From assembly GCA_937927915.1 (NCBI GenBank), contig CALGKB010000007.1, positions 179,551-243,550 of the forward strand: a stretch of 64,000 nt of DNA, given 5' to 3'. Under the pieces are notes generated by a model, which worked only from the letters and a program-made list of their open reading frames with translations, made no database searches and was not told the origin of the DNA. Source of the DNA: an uncultured Pseudanabaenaceae cyanobacterium (lineage in GTDB: Bacteria; Cyanobacteriota; Cyanobacteriia; Pseudanabaenales; Pseudanabaenaceae). The position numbers and the translations under genes are program-made. Numbering within the stretch: position 1 is the first letter of the stretch; each line of letters starts with the position of its first letter. Shown piece after piece: positions 15,557 to 25,820 of this stretch.

Positions 15557-18325
15557 ATGGGGGAAACAGGTTCCAATTACTGGGATCGGCAGTTTGTCAG
15601 TCTGGGGCGGGTAGTGCACACCCTGCGGGAAGCTTCCAGCGAAGCGGAACTCATCACTGCCACGATCGCTTATCTCAAGGATGCTTTTGATTACCGCCTC
15701 ATTTGGATTGCCCTCTTTGACAGTGAGAATTATACCCTTGTGGGGAAGGGGGGGGTGACACCGGCGGGGGACATTAAATTTTTATACGAAAAGTTCAAAC
15801 TGGAACCAGGGGACTTACTGGATACGGTAGTAGTGCAGCGCAAGCCCTTGCCCATCCCCGACCTCAGGCAGGAAATTCGCAGCGGCGAGTGGATGAAGGT
15901 AGCACAAAAGTTTGAGGTGCAGGGGACAATCATCTACCCCATTTTCTATCGCAAAACCACGATCGGTCTCTCTATCCTTGGCTCCCACCACTGGAACGTC
16001 TCCCCCAGGGCAGATGAGAAAGCCAAGTTGTCCATCCTCTTTGGTACCTTGGCAGCCAGTCTCAATCGTTTACAGCTGGAAAGTCAACAACAAAAGCGCG
16101 CCGATGACCCCCTCCTAAATTGCCTCGATCGGTTTCGCAGTATCACTCAACTGCAGCAGCGCCTGGAAGAGGTGGTAGAGGAAACCCAACGCTTTTTAAG
16201 CCCCACCCGCACCTATCTATACTGGTATGACCCCCAGCAACGCCTATTTGTCCGCCGCGCTGCCAATCGCCTAAAAGCCCCTGGCAAAAAAACTGAACCC
16301 CACACGATCGCGCCCCAGGGATCGCCTGCTCTGTACCAGACCCTCAGTAGTGGGCAAATGGTGGCAATTGCCAATACCAAGACCACCCGCTCCGATTTGA
16401 ATCTGGTGAATTTACGGGTCTTCAACAACCCCAACCTAGGGGCACTCATGGTAGCACCGATTACTTTGGAGGGGGACTTAGTGGGTTTTTTGCTGGTGGA
16501 AAATGACCAACCCCGCCTGTGGACAGAGGAAGAAAAGCGCTACCTCAGGGGGATTACGCAATTACTCTCCCTCCTGTTGCCCCTGGAGGAAATGGACAAG
16601 CGACTGCAGCAGGTGACCACCGACCAGGTGTTAGTAGCGGGGATTGCCCAAGCCGTCTACAGTGAAGAGGAATTCCACAGTGCCCTGGAAAAAGCGGCTA
16701 CCCAACTCTGTCAACGTCTGCAAGCGGAGCGGTTTTGGCTAGCTGCCCTCCACCCCGATCGGGGCACTTTTGAAATCTACTACCAGTATCACCCCAAGAA
16801 TGCGCGCCCCTTGCCCACCAACCTTGGTGAACTCTCCCCCGTCGATGCCCAGCTCCTGGAACAGTCCCCGGAAGCAGTAGCAGTGGAAAACCTGGAATAC
16901 GACCTCAAATTTTTAGCGTGGCGGTCCGTTTTAAGCAACTTTGGCATCAAGACCCTTCTCCTCAACAGCACCCGCAAACGGAAAGCAAAACTGGAAGGAA
17001 TTGTAGTCGTGGGACATACGGAACCCCGCGCCTGGTCTAAGCTCGATCGGGAGTTGTTGCGCTCCGTTGCCCAACAGTTGGGGGTACTACTGCAACAGCG
17101 GCAGATTCAACGGCGGGGAGAAGAACGAGACCGCCTACAGAAAAGTATTAAACTAGCTCTCCTGCACCTCCAGAGCTGCTATGACCTCGACACTCTCCAC
17201 CGCACTGCTGTCCAGGAAATAGTAAAAGTGACCGTTGCCCCCTTAGCGGTGTTGTTGACCTGGTTGCCAGGAGGATCGGGGGGGAACATTGCCGCCAGCT
17301 TTACCGCCCAGGATGCCTTCAAACTACAGCAGACAGAGACAATGCTTTCTATTGACAATGACCCCCTAGTACAGTGGTGCCTGCAGACGGATGGGGTACT
17401 GACCCTCAGCGTCTATGACCTGCCAGAAGTGACCAGACAGTGGTTGAATGCCCCAGGGATTGGACAGGTAGTAGCAATGGCACTCCACACCGCCCCCCAT
17501 TTTGCCCCCACAGGGTTGATCCTAGTCGCCGATCGCTTGACCAGGGTATGGGATGAGTCATGTTTACAGGCATTGGCAATTGTTGTCAATCAACTGGCGT
17601 GGTTACGACGAAATCTATTGCTCGTGGAAGACCTACTGCAGCAAAAGCAAGAATTAGAGAGATTGAATTGGTACAAAACAAGGCGGCTGGAAGAGATCAA
17701 ACGGGCTTTAGGGCTGAGCTTACAACGCTTGCAGACTAAGGAAACAGAAACAGAAAGTAATCTCAGTAGTCGGCTGCAACAAACCGCCAATCAAATCCAA
17801 AACACGATCGCTCCTTTAGCTAACATTGAAAAAGAGAGTTGGCGACTACGCCTAGAGTATGAAACTGCTCCCCTCTCTGGTATCCTCAAACGGGCATTAG
17901 AAAGAGTAGAAAACATCGTGCATCAAAAACAACTATGGCTACAGATTCACAACCAGGTAAACGTCACGATCGGGGGAGACATCAACAAAATAGAAATGGT
18001 CTTTCATGAATTGTTGTTATTTGCCTGTCAGCGATCGGGGGCAAAGGAGCGCATTGACATTTGGTGCCGGGAAACAGAAGAACGATCGGTGGAGTTAGTA
18101 ATTACGGACTATGGGGAAATTGATCCCCAACTCCTCGAGGAATTGCAGGAAGGGCGGAGTCCCGATTTTTTAGTTCCTTCTTTGTTAGACCAGCCGCCGG
18201 GCTTGAACATCGCTATCTGTCAACAGTTAATGGCACAGGCAGGGGGAGAAGTAGCCGTTTATATGTTAGAAGACCATCGTACCTTAACCCGTTTAGTCCT
18301 ACCCCTAGCTAGAAGCACAGCTTAG
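15557..18325 (+). CDS. multi-GAF signalling protein with degenerate kinase-like C-terminus
   Basis: A 922-residue soluble protein. Four GAF-like units can be made out at roughly residues 20-165, 195-345, 365-515 and 530-690, each with recurring features such as IPDLRQEIRS, GALMVAPITLEGDLVGFLLVE and FWLAALHPDRG. A coiled-coil stretch (about 695-765) leads to a C-terminal region resembling a histidine-kinase ATPase domain, but the N, G1 and G2 boxes are not clear and no H-box phosphoacceptor is visible. No Cys is in a clear bilin-binding context. I infer a ligand or redox sensor that signals by protein contact, not phosphorylation. Confidence 0.7.
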   Translation: MGETGSNYWDRQFVSLGRVVHTLREASSEAELITATIAYLKDAFDYRLIWIALFDSENYTLVGKGGVTPAGDIKFLYEKFKLEPGDLLDTVVVQRKPLPIPDLRQEIRSGEWMKVAQKFEVQGTIIYPIFYRKTTIGLSILGSHHWNVSPRADEKAKLSILFGTLAASLNRLQLESQQQKRADDPLLNCLDRFRSITQLQQRLEEVVEETQRFLSPTRTYLYWYDPQQRLFVRRAANRLKAPGKKTEPHTIAPQGSPALYQTLSSGQMVAIANTKTTRSDLNLVNLRVFNNPNLGALMVAPITLEGDLVGFLLVENDQPRLWTEEEKRYLRGITQLLSLLLPLEEMDKRLQQVTTDQVLVAGIAQAVYSEEEFHSALEKAATQLCQRLQAERFWLAALHPDRGTFEIYYQYHPKNARPLPTNLGELSPVDAQLLEQSPEAVAVENLEYDLKFLAWRSVLSNFGIKTLLLNSTRKRKAKLEGIVVVGHTEPRAWSKLDRELLRSVAQQLGVLLQQRQIQRRGEERDRLQKSIKLALLHLQSCYDLDTLHRTAVQEIVKVTVAPLAVLLTWLPGGSGGNIAASFTAQDAFKLQQTETMLSIDNDPLVQWCLQTDGVLTLSVYDLPEVTRQWLNAPGIGQVVAMALHTAPHFAPTGLILVADRLTRVWDESCLQALAIVVNQLAWLRRNLLLVEDLLQQKQELERLNWYKTRRLEEIKRALGLSLQRLQTKETETESNLSSRLQQTANQIQNTIAPLANIEKESWRLRLEYETAPLSGILKRALERVENIVHQKQLWLQIHNQVNVTIGGDINKIEMVFHELLLFACQRSGAKERIDIWCRETEERSVELVITDYGEIDPQLLEELQEGRSPDFLVPSLLDQPPGLNIAICQQLMAQAGGEVAVYMLEDHRTLTRLVLPLARSTA

Positions 18326-18385
18326 GAAAGATGACAGGACTTTGCTTTTCTCTTATCATTAGCCCCTGATGGGTGTTGATGTTAT

Positions 18386-19873
18386 ATGACCAAATTAGAT
18401 GCAGAAGTAATTGTCATTGGCGCGGGCATTGGCGGCTTAGTTACTGCCACCCAGTTAGTGGCAAAGGGAATTGATGTCCTGGTGTTAGAAAAATACTTAA
18501 TTCCGGGGGGCAGTGCTGGTTATTTTAGTCGCAATGGTTATCGCTTTGATGTTGGTGCCTCCATGATTTTTGGCTTTGGTAAACAGGGAACAACTAATTT
18601 ACTGACTCGTGCTCTAGCGGCTGTCGACCAGGAATTAGAAACCATCCCTGATCCTGTCCAAATTCACTACCATTTACCCCAAATTGACCTCAAAGTACAT
18701 CGCGATTATCAACAATTCCTTGCCGTCCTAACTGAACGATTTCCCCAGGAGAAACGGGGGATAAAACAATTCTATGATGAGTGTTGGCGTGTATTTAACT
18801 GTTTGAATTCCATCCCTTTGCTCTCTTTGGAAGAATGGCGCTATTTATTGACAGTATTTGCTCAGCATCCCCTCGCCTGTTTAGGTTTAGTGGGCTACTT
18901 ACCGCAAAATGTGGGGGATGTGGCACGGCGCTATATTGTTGACCCTGAACTCCTGCGATTTATTGATATGGAATGTTACTGCTGGTCGGTAGTGCCCGCC
19001 GATCGGACGCCCATGATCAACGCTGGTATGGTGTTTAGCGATCGTCACTATGGCGGCATCAATTATCCTAAGGGGGGGGTAGGACAAATTGCCCTCAAAC
19101 TGACAGAAGGCTTGACCAAAAAAGGCGGCAGAATTCGCTACAGTGCTCGTGTCAATCGTATTCATCCCCAGGGTAACAGGATTACTGTACAACTAGCCAC
19201 AGGAGAAACTTTGACGGCTAAACGCGTTGTTTCCAATGCCACTCGTTGGGATACCTTTGCCCTCTTAGAACAGCAACCTAGTTGGTGGGAAAAACAGTGG
19301 TGGCAGCGCTATCAAAAATCCCCTAGTTTTTTAAGTTTGCACCTAGGTGTGGATAAATCTATAGTCCAAAATGTGCAAGATTGCCATCATATTCTCCTAG
19401 AAGACTGGTCACAGATGGAAGCAGAACAGGGCACAGTTTTTGTCTCCATTCCCACTCTTTTAGACCCCGATCTAGCGCCGACGGGTTATCACATCTTTCA
19501 TGTCTTTACTCCCAGTTGGATGCAGGCTTGGCAAGGTTTGTCACCGCAACAATATGAAGAAAAAAAAGAAAGAGATGCCGAAAGAGTAATCGATCGGTTA
19601 GAAGCAATTTTTCCGGGACTAACAAAGGCAATTGACTATCAAGAAGTAGGGACACCCCGCACCCACCGTCGTTTTTTAGGCAGAATTGATGGCACCTATG
19701 GACCAATTCCCCGCACACGCCCTTTAGGTTTATTGGGAATGCCTTTTAATCGCACTTCGATACCTAATTTATTCTGTGTGGGTGACAGCACATTTCCAGG
19801 GCAGGGATTAAATGCCGTAGCATTTTCGGGGTTTGCCTGTGCCCACTTGGTAGCGTCCACCTTGGGGAAATAG
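18386..19873 (+). CDS. crtH: carotenoid (prolycopene) cis-trans isomerase
   Basis: CrtH converts poly-cis lycopene to all-trans lycopene in cyanobacterial carotenoid synthesis. The 495-residue protein opens with the FAD-binding motif VIVIGAGIGGLVTATQL and VLEKYLIPGGSAGYF, shows FDVGASMIFGFG, and ends with the second FAD-binding block RTSIPNLFCVGDSTFPGQG. These match the CrtISO branch rather than CrtI or phytoene desaturase. The next gene starts 2 bases after its stop. Confidence 0.93.
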   Translation: MTKLDAEVIVIGAGIGGLVTATQLVAKGIDVLVLEKYLIPGGSAGYFSRNGYRFDVGASMIFGFGKQGTTNLLTRALAAVDQELETIPDPVQIHYHLPQIDLKVHRDYQQFLAVLTERFPQEKRGIKQFYDECWRVFNCLNSIPLLSLEEWRYLLTVFAQHPLACLGLVGYLPQNVGDVARRYIVDPELLRFIDMECYCWSVVPADRTPMINAGMVFSDRHYGGINYPKGGVGQIALKLTEGLTKKGGRIRYSARVNRIHPQGNRITVQLATGETLTAKRVVSNATRWDTFALLEQQPSWWEKQWWQRYQKSPSFLSLHLGVDKSIVQNVQDCHHILLEDWSQMEAEQGTVFVSIPTLLDPDLAPTGYHIFHVFTPSWMQAWQGLSPQQYEEKKERDAERVIDRLEAIFPGLTKAIDYQEVGTPRTHRRFLGRIDGTYGPIPRTRPLGLLGMPFNRTSIPNLFCVGDSTFPGQGLNAVAFSGFACAHLVASTLGK

Positions 19874-19875
19874 TC

Positions 19876-20625
19876 ATGCTTAAATGGCGGATTCTTCTAC
19901 AGGTTTTGCCCTTGGCAGGGTTATTTTGCCTGCTGAAATTGTGGCTTTATCGTTTAGGTTGGCAACCTTGGCAGTTCGATGCTTTTACAGGTTCACTATT
20001 TGCCACCGCTAGTTTTGTCACTAGTTTTGTGCTCAATGGTACCTTAACAGAATATCGTAAAAGTGAAGGGTTACCTAGCCAAATTGTCAATGCTTTGACT
20101 GCCATACAAGATTGCAATGTTTTATTTGCTGCTCTCTATCAAGAATATGACCCCCGATTTTTACAACAAAATTTAATAACACTGGCTACAGCAATAGAGG
20201 CGTGGCTACTCGGTAAAAGTACCCTAGACGAAGTCTACCAACAAATTGACAAAGTTAACTTAACTTATCGTGCAATGGGGGCATTAGGGGGTGGGAGTTG
20301 GCTGCATCGCCCTCAAGCTGAACTAAGTAAGGTACGTCTATATGTACAGGAGATAAAATCCTCCCGCGATAGTGATTTTATTGCTCCTGCCTACATCATA
20401 CTGCTCTTATTTCTGTGCGCAGCAATTATTGCCCTTCTGTTAATCACAGGAGAAAATATGACAGAGACGTTTATAGTATCAGTGTTTATCTTCATCTCCT
20501 TTGTGTATTTGTTCATACTGATCCGCGACTTAGAAAATCCCTTTCAGTACGATGGTAGTTCTAGTGTTGATGTCGATTTATCCCCCCTCAGAGAGTTCTG
20601 CCAACGCTATGGCAACAGTCACTAA
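19876..20625 (+). CDS. membrane protein resembling the DUF4239/bestrophin-like group
   Basis: A 249-residue protein with two hydrophobic segments near the N-terminus (RILLQVLPLAGLFCLLKLW and a later TASFVTSFVLNG) and two near the C-terminus (YIILLLFLCAAIIALLLI and FIVSVFIFISFVYLFILI), followed by IRDLENPFQYDG, a motif seen in bestrophin-like membrane proteins. The soluble middle is helical. It is translationally close to crtH. Function is unknown; an anion channel role would be a guess. Confidence 0.55.
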   Translation: MLKWRILLQVLPLAGLFCLLKLWLYRLGWQPWQFDAFTGSLFATASFVTSFVLNGTLTEYRKSEGLPSQIVNALTAIQDCNVLFAALYQEYDPRFLQQNLITLATAIEAWLLGKSTLDEVYQQIDKVNLTYRAMGALGGGSWLHRPQAELSKVRLYVQEIKSSRDSDFIAPAYIILLLFLCAAIIALLLITGENMTETFIVSVFIFISFVYLFILIRDLENPFQYDGSSSVDVDLSPLREFCQRYGNSH

Positions 20626-20626
20626 T

Positions 20627-22072
20627 TTATTTATATTTTGCTGTATCCAGGTATGACCAGATAGGGGACAAGTCTAAATGTAGTTCTATAAAATCTGCCA
20701 TCCGATCGTAGAGTTTTTGTTGTTGCTGCTGCCAGGGGTGGGGGTGAGCTTGATAGTTGTGTATATGGGCTAAAGTAGCGATAGTTGTCCGCAGACAGGG
20801 GGATTCAAACAAACCATGAATGTAGGTACCCCAGATGCGCTGCTTGTAGGTGTAAATTTTTTGATTGCAGTCCTCTAAGCATTCCATATCCTCTAGAAGT
20901 TCTGTTTCCCCCATGTGAATTTCATAGCCCTGCCACCGATCGAATTTATATTCTATTTCCACCTGTTGTACAATCTTGTATTGATGAAACACTGTTCTTA
21001 CTGGTAATAGTCCTAGACCCGCTATTTCCCCTGCCATACCCGCATTACCTGTAGGGTCAGAGATTGTCCTTCCTAGCATTTGATAGCCGCCACAAATTCC
21101 AATAATTACTGCACCGCGACCGTAGGCATTGATGATAGCTTGATCTAGGTTTGTTGCCCGCAACCACAACAAATCAGCGATCGTGTCTTTTGTGCCTGGT
21201 AGGATAATCACTTTAGCATTGTGCAGTTGGGATGGTGCAGTTACCCACACTGTTTGTACGCCTTGATCCTGTCGCCAGGGTAGAATATCTTGGGAATTGG
21301 AGAGATAGGGAAATTGTATGCAGGCAATTGTTTCACCACTCCCCCCAATTTCATCAGGACGACAGAGACTATCTTCACTCTCCGGCTGCAGGTCATTGGC
21401 AAAAGGTAAAACTCCCAAGTAGGGAATAGGAATGTGTCGGGCAAAATAATCAGCTGCATCCCTAAATAAACTTAAATCACCCCTAAATTTGTTAACAACT
21501 AAACCTAATCCCTGCCATTGCATTGCTGTAGGTAATAGGTGATATGTCCCGATTAACTGAGCAAATACCCCCCCTTTTTCAATATCCCCCACTAATAGCC
21601 ACTTCCCCTGTAAATAAGCGATCGGACGCAGATTTACTATATCCCTAGCCATCAAATTTAACTCCACAGGACTGCCCGCCCCCTCTAACAGTAAGACATC
21701 GCATTGTCGCCGCCAAAATTCTAGGCAATCTACCACAACTTGCCATAGAGTAGGGATTTTGTCATAGTAATCAATAGCAGTTAAATGCTCCTGTGCTAAA
21801 CCTAACACTACTAACTGGGACTGACCTTGACTGGGCTTTAATAGGATAGGATTCATTTCTACGATCGGTCTTAAACCGCAGGCTTGGGCTTGTACTGCTT
21901 GTGCTCTGCCAATTTCTCCCCCTTCCAACGTGACATAGGAATTATTGGACATATTCTGTGCCTTGAAGGGCGCTACTCTTATTCCTTGTCGCCGCAACCA
22001 GGCACCTAAAGCTGCCACTAACCAACTTTTCCCCACATTAGAAGCTGTGCCTAAAATTCCGATCGCTTTCAC
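20627..22072 (-). CDS. cobQ: cobyric acid synthase (amidotransferase)
   Basis: CobQ amidates four side chains of adenosylcobyrinic acid a,c-diamide during cobamide synthesis, using glutamine and ATP. The 481-residue protein has the dethiobiotin-synthetase-like N-terminal domain ([24 protein letters not shown]) and a class I glutaminase domain with the nucleophile in IIGICGGYQMLG near residue 330 and a His in GTYIHGLFES. It overlaps the folC coding end by 35 bases, the last member of a three-gene operon. Confidence 0.95.
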   Translation of the reverse strand: MKAIGILGTASNVGKSWLVAALGAWLRRQGIRVAPFKAQNMSNNSYVTLEGGEIGRAQAVQAQACGLRPIVEMNPILLKPSQGQSQLVVLGLAQEHLTAIDYYDKIPTLWQVVVDCLEFWRRQCDVLLLEGAGSPVELNLMARDIVNLRPIAYLQGKWLLVGDIEKGGVFAQLIGTYHLLPTAMQWQGLGLVVNKFRGDLSLFRDAADYFARHIPIPYLGVLPFANDLQPESEDSLCRPDEIGGSGETIACIQFPYLSNSQDILPWRQDQGVQTVWVTAPSQLHNAKVIILPGTKDTIADLLWLRATNLDQAIINAYGRGAVIIGICGGYQMLGRTISDPTGNAGMAGEIAGLGLLPVRTVFHQYKIVQQVEIEYKFDRWQGYEIHMGETELLEDMECLEDCNQKIYTYKQRIWGTYIHGLFESPCLRTTIATLAHIHNYQAHPHPWQQQQQKLYDRMADFIELHLDLSPIWSYLDTAKYK

Positions 22073-23246
22073 GCTTAAATTCTCCTAACAGATACAAAGA
22101 ACCGCAAACAACAATGGGGTAATCTAAAGTAAGAGCACGATCGAGGCTTGCCCCTAGGTTAGTACAAATTTCAGTTTGCACTGGCACAGATAGAGCAGCA
22201 ACTAATTCCTGGGGACTAGTACTTTGATGTCCTGGAACTTCTACGGGGAATAAGTAATCCCCTGCCCGCACTAATGTTTGTAAAATACCCCTGTAATCTT
22301 TAGTGCTCAAAATGCCAATAATCCAAGTAAGGTACTGCCCAGGAAAAGTTTGGTCTAAATACTGACGTAATGTTTCTGCCCCCGCCACATTGTGGGCACC
22401 ATCTAACAGTATTTGTCTACCCCTGTAGGTTGTCCATTCCAATCGACCTTGCCATTGGGTACTAGCAATGCCTTGGTAAATGTGACCTTCCGTAATATGC
22501 CAGCCTCTCAATTGTTGTATTGTTGCTACAGCAATAGCAGCATTTAAGCGCTGGTGGGCGCCAGGTAAAGAAATAACATAGTGATCCGGCAAGGGTGTAG
22601 TTACTTCTGTAATTGGACAGTGGAGAGATTGGGCACGGTTGAGAATTACCGATCGGGCTACCTCTGGTAATTTACCAATGACAACAGGACAATTTGCCTT
22701 AATGATACCTGCTTTTTCCATGGCAATTTGGGCTAAGCTGTCCCCCAATCTCTGCCAGTGATCCCGACTGATAGAAGTAATTACTGCTACTAAAGGTAAC
22801 TCACAAACATTGGTAGCATCTAGTCTGCCCCCTAAGCCTGTTTCAATCACAGCAATATCGATTTGTTGTTGGGCGAAATACCACCACATAGCACAGGTAA
22901 GCACTTCAAATTGGGTGGGCATACAGTGGGGTTCAATTACTGTCTGTACTACCTGAATTGCCTCTTGTAAATCTTCTGGCTTAATAGGAAGATTATTGAT
23001 AGAAATGCGTTCACACCAATCTACTAAGTGAGGGGAAATATATCTACCTGTGCGATAGCCTGCTGTAACAAGAATGGTACTGAGAAAAGCACAGACCGAT
23101 CCCTTGCCATTGGTACCCGCCACATGAATAATAGGCACCGTATTCTGCGGCTTACCTAATTTTTCCAGGAGATAAATTACCCGCTGGAGAGTCAAATCAA
23201 CACCAAAGCGGGCATAGGGTGCCAGTAAATTGTCGATACTATTCAT
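22038..23246 (-). CDS. folC: folylpolyglutamate synthase / dihydrofolate synthase
   Basis: FolC adds glutamate to dihydropteroate and folates. The 402-residue ligase has P-loop [15 protein letters not shown] near residue 42, the [16 protein letters not shown] omega-loop region, [11 protein letters not shown] and the C-terminal [15 protein letters not shown]. It overlaps the upstream kinase gene by 4 bases (ATGA) and cobQ downstream by 35 bases. MetE next door uses polyglutamylated folate, so its product feeds that enzyme, though the genes are not in one operon. Confidence 0.93.
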   Translation of the reverse strand: MNSIDNLLAPYARFGVDLTLQRVIYLLEKLGKPQNTVPIIHVAGTNGKGSVCAFLSTILVTAGYRTGRYISPHLVDWCERISINNLPIKPEDLQEAIQVVQTVIEPHCMPTQFEVLTCAMWWYFAQQQIDIAVIETGLGGRLDATNVCELPLVAVITSISRDHWQRLGDSLAQIAMEKAGIIKANCPVVIGKLPEVARSVILNRAQSLHCPITEVTTPLPDHYVISLPGAHQRLNAAIAVATIQQLRGWHITEGHIYQGIASTQWQGRLEWTTYRGRQILLDGAHNVAGAETLRQYLDQTFPGQYLTWIIGILSTKDYRGILQTLVRAGDYLFPVEVPGHQSTSPQELVAALSVPVQTEICTNLGASLDRALTLDYPIVVCGSLYLLGEFKRESDRNFRHSF

Positions 23247-24703
23247 AGGTTTGGGTCAACAATTGGCAGTAACAAAGTAAAAATGGAACCCTTCCCCAAT
23301 TCACTTTCTACGATGATTTTCCCCCCCAGCATTTCGCTAAATCTCTGGGAAATTGCCAGACCTAAACCAATACCTGCATATTTACGGGTAATTGATTCAT
23401 CAGCCATAGTGAAAGGTTGGAACACCCGTTCTATCTGCTCAGCAGACATCCCCACCCCTGTATCGGCAACGGAAAATAGCATTGTGGGTCTAATTTCATT
23501 ATTGAAGCAGAACTTCTCCTCTCGCCGCACCGTCAACCGCACTATCCCTTTGTAGGTGAATTTGCTGGCATTGTTGAGGAGATTGACTAAAATTTGTCGC
23601 AGTTTGTATAAGTCCGATCGGATATATTTAATCTCACTAGGGCAGTAGAGAATTAACTCATTTCTATTAGCTTCTAGGAGCGGTCTGTTGATGTCTACCA
23701 CTTCTCTAATTAGCTGCGGTACATCCACATCTTCCCAGTAGACGGAGACTTTTTGATTTTCTAGGCGGGCAAAGTCCAAAATGTCATTGATGATACCTAA
23801 TAGATGCTTACCGGCATTTTTAATCTTGGCTAAATCCCGTTTGAATTCTTCATAGCCCCACTCTGTCGCTTCCTCTTCTAAGATTTCACTGTAGCCAATG
23901 ATAGCGTTGAGGGGTGTGCGCAGTTCGTGGCTCATGTTGGCAACAAATCGACTCTTAGCTTGGTTTGCTTCTTCCGCCTTTTCCTTGGCTTCCCGCAATT
24001 GTGCTTCCACCGTTTTTGTAGTTGTGATGTCCCGGCTCACCCACAGTACCCGCTCCGTATCAAGGGGAGAAAAATAGCCACTATGCCAACTAGTGCCTCC
24101 AGGCATTTGGTAGTCAACTGTAACTGTCTCCTTAGTCGCCAAAGCCCGCCAAATAGCCGCCATAATGTTCTGTGCATGGGGAGTAGCATAGACATCCCGT
24201 ACATTTAGCCCTACCAAATAATGAAATTCTTTGCTAATGAGAGTGGGGGCTACCTGTAAATAATGACCATCTTTATCAATAACTACAATCAGATCGGTCA
24301 TAGCACTAAAGAGTGCCCGCAGTTCCTGTTCTAGGGCTACCCGTGCCTGTTTTTCCTGCTGGTGCGCCCATTCTGTCTCCACGGCTGCGGTGATATCCCG
24401 CGCTGTCCAGAGTACTTGGGCACTTTGGAGGGGAATTATCCTAGCTTCCAGCCATTTGTCCTGCACCTGGTAACGCCACACGGCGACTGTCTGCTCATCT
24501 AGTACTTTGGCAATGGTTGCTGCTAATTCCTGCTCGCCAGGCAATAGGTCCGCTAGAGAACGACCCAACAGTTCTTGGGGACTAGTGGGACAGCAAGTGC
24601 CGTAACAGCTGACTACATCGGTGATGATCCCCCCTCGATCGAGAATGAATATTTGGTCGGAGAGAGCACTGCCAATTTCCTGTAACACCCGTACTTCTGA
24701 CAA
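23243..24703 (-). CDS. PAS-domain sensor histidine kinase
   Basis: A 486-residue soluble sensor kinase with no membrane segments. Two PAS-like domains cover about residues 10-115 and 130-230, each ending in the typical VLWTARDIT and [10 protein letters not shown] short coiled coil leads to the HisKA domain with phosphoacceptor [19 protein letters not shown] near residue 258, then an ATPase domain with [24 protein letters not shown] and [11 protein letters not shown]. There is no receiver domain and no adjacent response regulator. First gene of the operon with folC and cobQ. Confidence 0.92.
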   Translation of the reverse strand: MSEVRVLQEIGSALSDQIFILDRGGIITDVVSCYGTCCPTSPQELLGRSLADLLPGEQELAATIAKVLDEQTVAVWRYQVQDKWLEARIIPLQSAQVLWTARDITAAVETEWAHQQEKQARVALEQELRALFSAMTDLIVVIDKDGHYLQVAPTLISKEFHYLVGLNVRDVYATPHAQNIMAAIWRALATKETVTVDYQMPGGTSWHSGYFSPLDTERVLWVSRDITTTKTVEAQLREAKEKAEEANQAKSRFVANMSHELRTPLNAIIGYSEILEEEATEWGYEEFKRDLAKIKNAGKHLLGIINDILDFARLENQKVSVYWEDVDVPQLIREVVDINRPLLEANRNELILYCPSEIKYIRSDLYKLRQILVNLLNNASKFTYKGIVRLTVRREEKFCFNNEIRPTMLFSVADTGVGMSAEQIERVFQPFTMADESITRKYAGIGLGLAISQRFSEMLGGKIIVESELGKGSIFTLLLPIVDPNL

Positions 24704-24749
24704 AACTTTCCCCTTTTGTACTCTATCTCTGAATATAGTACCCTGATTT

Positions 24750-25631
24750 TCAACTGCAGGAAAATTTCTGCAGCCAGTCCAAGATTAGGGGATTGACTAG
24801 CTCTGGTCGTTCATCGTGGGGGCAATGCCCGGTGGCGGGGAGAGGGATTACCGTGATGTCCTTGCTTGCTGCCCACTGGCGATAAATTTGCGCGCCTTTG
24901 ATGGGAGTCCAGGGGTCTGCTTCCCCCCACAGAACTAGTAGGGGTACCTGTAGGTCGGGTAACAATTCGGCTGGGTGGGGACCGGGGGGAGCGGTTAAAA
25001 CTCGGCTAAATACTGTCCTTGCCCCTGGGTCTAAACTGGGTGTGTGCAGGATTTCCACTAATTCCTCGGTAATGGCGGCTTTGTTGCCGTACACCTGTGC
25101 CAAGGTTTCCCGAATGCGCTGTTTTTGTCGCACCCACTGGAAGACTAATTCCCCTGTCAGGGGAGAACTGACTAAATGGGTAAAAACTGCCATGATCTGT
25201 TTGAGGGGAAAGCGTAGCTCCTCCGGGCGGTGGTTTAAGCCCCCAGCGGCATTCAGTAAAACTCCTCCCTTGGCTATTGCTGGGGTGCGGGTCACTACCA
25301 TTAAGGTCAGTAAAGCGCCGATGGAGTTGCCAATCCATACAGCGGCAGTCTGAATTTTCTCTGCCCAAAAGTCCTGTACCAATTCCTGCCATAGTTCCAT
25401 GGAGTAAGGTAAATCTGGCTTCGCTGATGCACCAAAACCTAGTAAATCCAAGGCATACACATGATAACCCGCTGCTGCCAAGGTAGGAATGTTTTTACGC
25501 CAATGCCCGATCGAGGCGCCAAAGCCATGTAAAAGAACGATCGGTAGTCCTGTCCCCTGGGCGGTATAGGCGATGCGGTGCCCCCGCCAAGACCAAAAGG
25601 AGTGGATAAGGAGTGGTTGGGTTACGGTCAT
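24750..25631 (-). CDS. alpha/beta hydrolase
   Basis: A 293-residue alpha/beta-hydrolase. The oxyanion strand is [16 protein letters not shown], the nucleophile elbow is GNSIGA near residue 107, the acid is likely in [10 protein letters not shown] and the histidine in [14 protein letters not shown]. The cap region is helical. This layout resembles cyanobacterial and plastid hydrolases related to pheophytinase-type enzymes, but the substrate cannot be read from the sequence. It lies 46 bases upstream of the kinase-folC-cobQ operon. Confidence 0.8.
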   Translation of the reverse strand: MTVTQPLLIHSFWSWRGHRIAYTAQGTGLPIVLLHGFGASIGHWRKNIPTLAAAGYHVYALDLLGFGASAKPDLPYSMELWQELVQDFWAEKIQTAAVWIGNSIGALLTLMVVTRTPAIAKGGVLLNAAGGLNHRPEELRFPLKQIMAVFTHLVSSPLTGELVFQWVRQKQRIRETLAQVYGNKAAITEELVEILHTPSLDPGARTVFSRVLTAPPGPHPAELLPDLQVPLLVLWGEADPWTPIKGAQIYRQWAASKDITVIPLPATGHCPHDERPELVNPLILDWLQKFSCS

Positions 25632-25707
25632 AGTTTTGTTTATCTGTGCCAGAGCGATCGTGGCATGGGACTGCTGTTAGAGCAACACTCCTGCGGGGGA
25701 GTATCAG

Positions 25708-25736
25708 TTTACTAACTTATCTCTTTGTGCTATTAT
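25708..25736 (+). promoter_or_regulatory. sigma70-type promoter for tRNA-Thr
   Basis: TTTACT at 25708-25713 and TATTAT at 25731-25736 are separated by 17 bases and lie 12 bases before the mature tRNA, as expected for a tRNA promoter. Confidence 0.55.
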
Positions 25737-25748
25737 CTTATCTTGCTT

Positions 25749-25820
25749 GCTGGTGTAGCTCAGGGGTAGAGCTGCTGATTTGTAATCAGCCGGTCGGGGG
25801 TTCGAATCCCTTCACCAGCT
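25749..25820 (+). tRNA. trnT-TGT: tRNA-Thr (TGT)
   Basis: A 72-base cloverleaf. Acceptor arms GCTGGTG and CACCAGC pair fully, the anticodon loop is TTTGTAA giving anticodon TGT, and the T arm is GGGGGTTCGAATCCC. No CCA is encoded. Confidence 0.96.
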
